Made by a program: the position numbers and the translations under genes. Shown one piece after another: positions 7,058 to 9,966 of a DNA stretch of 9,966 nucleotides. The first letter of the stretch is position 1, and each line of letters opens with the position of its first letter. The stretch comes from Gammaproteobacteria bacterium (lineage in GTDB: Bacteria > Pseudomonadota > Gammaproteobacteria > Enterobacterales > Psychrobiaceae). Where the stretch lies: NCBI GenBank assembly GCA_013214885.1, contig JABSRS010000096.1, forward strand, positions 1-9,966, given 5' to 3'. The notes under the pieces were generated by a model. It saw only the letters and a program-made list of their open reading frames with translations, did no database searches and was not told where the DNA came from.

Positions 7058-7382
7058 GAAGCCAATATGCGATAACCAATAAATAGGCTATCGATTCGCT
7101 TAACGTTATCGTATCGCCTGAGAGTAATTTTATAAAGTTCATGTCAGCAGCAGGCGTTTTTAACTTGGCAACGAAAGTTTAGTACCGAAAAATATTATTT
7201 AAACGTAAACGCTCATTTAACCCTACCTATCAATGTAAATGGGCTTCTAGAATAATAATCCCAATACTTTTAATATTGAGATTATGATGGCATCACCTGA
7301 AAAATCACCCACTGGCAGTCAATTTTTACATCGAAAAAAGATAGCGGATTAACTATTTTGGCATTCTGAAAGCGGTACAAAA
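7058..7382. other. 325-base convergent gap between tetR-family and acyltransferase genes
   Basis: No ORF with coding character was seen on either strand. The notable element is an inverted repeat, arms 7255-7266 and 7274-7285 with one mismatch and a 7-base loop. Neither side is followed by a convincing T-tract. No clear terminator for the regulator gene was found, though an imperfect GC-containing stem may form around 7087-7119. Confidence 0.5.
7255..7285. repeat. Intergenic hairpin-forming inverted repeat
   Basis: ATAATC-C-CAATA (7255-7266) pairs with TATTG-A-GATTAT (7274-7285) apart from one C/A mismatch, with loop CTTTTAA. It lies between two converging genes. It may aid transcript ending or be a remnant of a short dispersed repeat. 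The lack of a T-run makes intrinsic termination uncertain. Confidence 0.5.
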
Positions 7383-7994
7383 TTACTCCCAATCAACATT
7401 TTCTTTTTTTACTTTTGCTGGGCATCCTGCGACCAATGTTTTTGCTGGTACGTCGGAAATAACCACTGAGCCAGCGGCTACAATAGCCCCCTCATTGATA
7501 GTGACGCCATTTAAAATCGTGACATTTAATCCTATCCATACATTGTCTTTTATAATAATGGGTTTTTGGTTCAGTACACCATTAACATGATGGTTATCAG
7601 AATCTCTTATGACAACATTCTCAGAAATAATTACATTATGGCCAATAGATATGGAGTTATAACACTGAATATTTGAGTTTTTATTAATGTAACCACTACC
7701 TAATCTAAGAGTGGCGTTTGGGTGTACGCGAATATTGCAATCGGTATAGACGAGAAATCGACCATCTAAAATCAGTTGACTACGTTTATCCATAATAAAT
7801 TGCGATGGTTTGAAGATTTCAGAACGCCACTTTCGCCCTAAAATCAAACTACCATTGCCAGTTACTTTTGCGCTGCTTCTGATAGCGAGGTGAACTTTTT
7901 TAAAGGGGAATATGGCTACTTTTTTTAACAACAAGCAACAACCTAAAAACTTCAGTTTGTTTATACCAAAAAAGTACTTAAACAATGTGTCCAT
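7383..7994 (-). CDS. Hexapeptide-repeat (left-handed beta-helix) O-acyltransferase
   Basis: This protein of 203 residues belongs to the LbH acyltransferase group that includes WcaF, NodL and CysE. Imperfect hexapeptide repeats run from about residue 85 to 178, e.g. [16 protein letters not shown] and [19 protein letters not shown], followed by the typical cap AAGSVV. DSDNHHV (131-137) contains the probable catalytic His. The C-terminus [14 protein letters not shown] is characteristic of sugar O-acetyltransferases acting on polysaccharide. It likely transfers an acetyl group from acetyl-CoA to a surface saccharide in the cytoplasm. A basic N-terminal segment with a hydrophobic stretch (about 15-32) may bind membrane. 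The ATG at 7994 has no good Shine-Dalgarno. It is a lone gene here: no glycosyltransferases are nearby, so the exact acceptor is unknown. Confidence 0.9.
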   Translation of the reverse strand: MDTLFKYFFGINKLKFLGCCLLLKKVAIFPFKKVHLAIRSSAKVTGNGSLILGRKWRSEIFKPSQFIMDKRSQLILDGRFLVYTDCNIRVHPNATLRLGSGYINKNSNIQCYNSISIGHNVIISENVVIRDSDNHHVNGVLNQKPIIIKDNVWIGLNVTILNGVTINEGAIVAAGSVVISDVPAKTLVAGCPAKVKKENVDWE

Positions 7995-8017
7995 AATAAA
8001 TAATAATAGGTAAGAAA

Positions 8018-8032
8018 GTTACACATTGTAAC
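8018..8032. promoter_or_regulatory. Candidate operator over the acyltransferase promoter
   Basis: GTTACA-CAT-TGTAAC is a perfect inverted repeat with 6-bp arms. It lies 24 bp upstream of the acyltransferase ATG and contains TACAAT on the minus strand (8025-8030), a good -10 candidate. No convincing -35 lies at the right distance, so a regulator that binds here could be needed for or against expression. Confidence 0.35.
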
Positions 8033-8072
8033 ACCTTAGTTACTGTATGTATTTTAACTTAAATCTAAAGGC

Positions 8073-8228
8073 ATGAAAATAATAACGTGGTTGGCATTTT
8101 TTTGTTTAAACGCCGCTTATTTCATCTGCGGCGTTTTTTTATTCATAATTTCCCAGTTTAAACCTATGAATAGTCTTCTTTGGAGGGCTTCCATGCTGGC
8201 ATTGTCAGCCATCAGTATCTCTACTTAA
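8073..8228 (+). CDS. Possible 51-residue hydrophobic small protein
   Basis: ATG at 8073 opens 51 codons ending at TAA (8226-8228), overlapping the last four bases of the receptor gene on the other strand. The product begins MKIITWLAFFCLNAAY and is hydrophobic through about residue 29 (FLFIISQF), giving one likely membrane helix, followed by a short second hydrophobic stretch. AAAGG precedes the ATG, but only one base away, which is too close. An apparent intrinsic terminator (8108-8140) lies inside the frame, and T-rich DNA translates as hydrophobic by chance. I rate it unlikely but worth recording. I recognise no family. Confidence 0.2.
   Translation: MKIITWLAFFCLNAAYFICGVFLFIISQFKPMNSLLWRASMLALSAISIST
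8108..8140 (+). terminator. Terminator-like hairpin in + orientation
   Basis: AAACGCCGC (8108-8116) pairs perfectly with GCGGCGTTT (8128-8136) around an 11-base loop, and Ts continue to 8140. This is a strong intrinsic terminator for + strand transcripts. On the minus strand the stem is followed by A-rich sequence, so it does not serve the receptor gene at 8225. No established + strand gene ends here, so it is an orphan. Confidence 0.7.
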
Positions 8229-9868
8229 AAACTCACGCTAAAACCAACCGAAGGGCGCAGGCCGAAATCGTCTTCTTGTTCATCAATGATTAAGTCGTTG
8301 ATGGAATGGACCTTTTTATAATCTAAATCGATGCTGTTAACATTTTTAACCGCCAGCACATTCATGACCTCAAACACTAATTTAGCATCGAGACCAAAAA
8401 AGTCGGTTTGACGCTCGAAGCGAATGTCTAAGCGATGGTACAGCTCATGGCGTTTCGAAAATGCCTCACCATAAACTGGTAAATAGCGCTCATTATAATC
8501 AGGGTTTTTACGGACACCGATAATAGGTGTGTAAGCTTGGCCACTACGCGCGGTAAAATTAAAGCCGCCACTCCAACGTTCGTTGAACTGATATTGGTAC
8601 ACAGCATTAAGCACCAAAGGCGTATCAGCATAAAAATCACGGGTTATATTAGTACGCTCATTGGTGCGCTCGCTCTTGGCGTAACTTAATGATAACCAGC
8701 CATACCAATTTTCAGTCTTATTTTTGTTAACTAACAAGTCCAAGCCATAAGCGGTACCTGTCACCTCATTGCTATACAACAAATCAGCATCGGGCTGACT
8801 TTCATCAAGTGCCAAAGGCAAGTTGTCCATGGTCTTATAATAGCCTTCAGCCGACCAACTCCATTCATCGCTTAGCTCCTGGGAAAAACCAAGGGTGGTA
8901 TGTTTGGACGTTTGTGATTTTAACAGGGGATTACCTATTTGTGGCAGGATGTTATCCAGATCTTGCAAACGATTATATTCACCATATTTAAGGCTAATGG
9001 TGCTGGTATCACTAACAAAATAATTCAGTGCTAGCCGCGGCTGGACGAAAGTTTCATCACTGTATTTACTGTGCTGCCATTGTGCGCCAAGTTCCGCTTG
9101 TAGCGTCTGGGTCAGCTCGGTGACGTAATTTAGTCCGACAAAATAGCTGTCTAAGTCGGTGCTGATTTGGCCCTTGATCTGATCTCGCTTGTTGATGTCA
9201 CAGTCGGGGTCTGACTCGGTGCAAATATATTGAAAGGTGTCATAGTCGAAATTTGATTCGAGATCGAAATAAGCGGCATCAACAATTAATTGATTACGCT
9301 GGTTTATTACGTAATTGAGCCGTCCTTTGTAGGTATATTGGGTGCTATGCTCATTGATATAGTAACCGGCTTGTTTGCCTTGTTGACGACCATAATTTAG
9401 TTTTTCCTCACTGTTGAGCACCCCAATACCTAGCTTTAACTGATAATTAGCGGCGTAATGATCCCACAACAAATTTTGGCTATCGAAGCTGCGAATGAAT
9501 TTAGCATCTCCTTGAAATTCTGGGCTCTTTAGCGCGATTTCGGCGCGCTGATTGAAATTGGCACCGGCGCTGTCATGTGCCTTGGTAAATGATAAGCTCA
9601 AGACATTGTTGGCATCGACATCCCAGGTATACTTCCCCTGGGCATCAAAATCGTCGGGGGCATCGTTAATGATGACTCCAGTTAACTCACCATCATCATC
9701 GGTTTCTTCTTCACCAGTATTAAAGAACAATGGTAAATTACTCTTACGACCCGATAGGTAAAATGCACTATCTTCGCTGACGGCCCCCTCAATGAAAAAA
9801 CCAGTATTAAACAAGCTAAAATCAACCGTGGTGGTTATCGCTTGATGGCGCGGGCTGCGCAACGACAC
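8225..9868 (-). CDS. TonB-dependent receptor, end of plug plus beta barrel, of a frameshifted gene
   Basis: The frame extends upstream to 9949 before an in-frame stop. The nearest start-like codon is GTG at 9866-9868, but it is not a natural start, because the residues just before it (GYSNATGAVFDVSLRSP) are the conserved end of a TonB-receptor plug. What follows (547 residues from the GTG) is typical outer-membrane barrel: alternating amphipathic strands, many aromatic girdle residues, and a C-terminus GLRPSVGFSVSF with terminal Phe. The barrel includes a Cys pair (ICTESDPDC) that may form an extracellular-loop disulfide. It lacks the siderophore-receptor block seen in the gene at 3659, so it belongs to a different group, probably one of the large receptors for oligosaccharides, peptides or other nutrients. 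The signal peptide and early plug lie outside the window. No terminator is evident after its stop. Confidence 0.85.
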   Translation of the reverse strand: MSLRSPRHQAITTTVDFSLFNTGFFIEGAVSEDSAFYLSGRKSNLPLFFNTGEEETDDDGELTGVIINDAPDDFDAQGKYTWDVDANNVLSLSFTKAHDSAGANFNQRAEIALKSPEFQGDAKFIRSFDSQNLLWDHYAANYQLKLGIGVLNSEEKLNYGRQQGKQAGYYINEHSTQYTYKGRLNYVINQRNQLIVDAAYFDLESNFDYDTFQYICTESDPDCDINKRDQIKGQISTDLDSYFVGLNYVTELTQTLQAELGAQWQHSKYSDETFVQPRLALNYFVSDTSTISLKYGEYNRLQDLDNILPQIGNPLLKSQTSKHTTLGFSQELSDEWSWSAEGYYKTMDNLPLALDESQPDADLLYSNEVTGTAYGLDLLVNKNKTENWYGWLSLSYAKSERTNERTNITRDFYADTPLVLNAVYQYQFNERWSGGFNFTARSGQAYTPIIGVRKNPDYNERYLPVYGEAFSKRHELYHRLDIRFERQTDFFGLDAKLVFEVMNVLAVKNVNSIDLDYKKVHSINDLIIDEQEDDFGLRPSVGFSVSF

Positions 9869-9924
9869 ATCAAATACTGCGCCAGTGGCATTGCTATAGC
9901 CAGTGCCGTATCCTGCTGAAATTA

Positions 9925-9966
9925 ACTGAAATCTTGAATTAAATGACGATTAAAAATTGAGGTGCC
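9925..9966 (-). pseudogene. Upstream, out-of-frame fragment of the same TonB-dependent receptor
   Basis: Reading the minus strand from the window edge gives GTSIFNRHLIQDFS and then a stop (9922-9924). In the neighbouring frame the receptor resumes as FQLISAGYG from 9931. Joining them as ...LIQDF|QLISAGYG... restores a typical plug sequence (IQDFQLI...GYG), which requires one extra T within the minus-strand T run (A run at 9929-9931 on +). The gene therefore looks broken by a single-base deletion, either real or a sequencing or assembly error. Confidence 0.7.

Noticed and set aside
6682..7065. Minus-strand 127-codon frame antisense to the tetR-family gene
   Set aside because: The sense strand encodes a clear regulator. 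The antisense product has no recognisable fold and probably arises from codon bias.
8108..8140. This hairpin as terminator of the minus-strand TonB receptor
   Set aside because: On the minus strand the stem is followed by A-rich sequence, not Ts.
8428..8640. Frames inside the right-hand TonB receptor, including + strand frames at 8809 and 9552
   Set aside because: All are shadows of the barrel-coding frame, which has consistent outer-membrane protein character.

Overview
The window reads as part of the chromosome of a low-GC marine gammaproteobacterium. A Shewanella, Alteromonadales or Vibrionales relative is my best guess, based on AT-rich intergenic DNA, canonical Fur-box sequences and several TonB-dependent receptors. 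No rRNA, tRNA, CRISPR array or intact insertion sequence was found.

Left third (1-3100): a siderophore-type ABC half-transporter on the + strand (18-1580) starts almost at the window edge, so its partner and operon probably lie to the left. It converges on a minus-strand polytopic membrane protein of the polysaccharide-flippase (Wzx/MATE-like) type (1746-3023). The only upstream control region of that flippase carries a good Fur box (3079-3097), which makes a flippase-like protein a candidate iron-regulated transporter.

Middle (3100-7060): the 635-base gap 3024-3658 is regulatory. It holds the first Fur box, a short ORF with a strong Shine-Dalgarno, a perfect 43-bp palindrome (3376-3418), a second and extended Fur site fused to the palindrome's right edge, and a promoter with a roughly 195-nt leader. 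This drives a TonB-dependent siderophore receptor (3659-5977) that ends at a strong terminator. A TetR-family regulator with a basic RGRP tail (6356-7057) follows in the same orientation from its own promoter. The simplest reading is a xenosiderophore-uptake module in which Fur reports iron and the TetR protein, acting at the palindrome, reports the ligand or a related metabolite. That TetR-operator link is an inference.

Right third (7058-9966): a hexapeptide-repeat O-acyltransferase (7383-7994, minus) is followed by a 230-base gap with an orphan + strand terminator-like hairpin and a possible 51-residue hydrophobic ORF. The window ends in a minus-strand TonB-dependent receptor (8225 to beyond the edge). 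Its reading frame is broken by an apparent one-base deletion near 9929-9931, so it is either a recent pseudogene or a sequence error.
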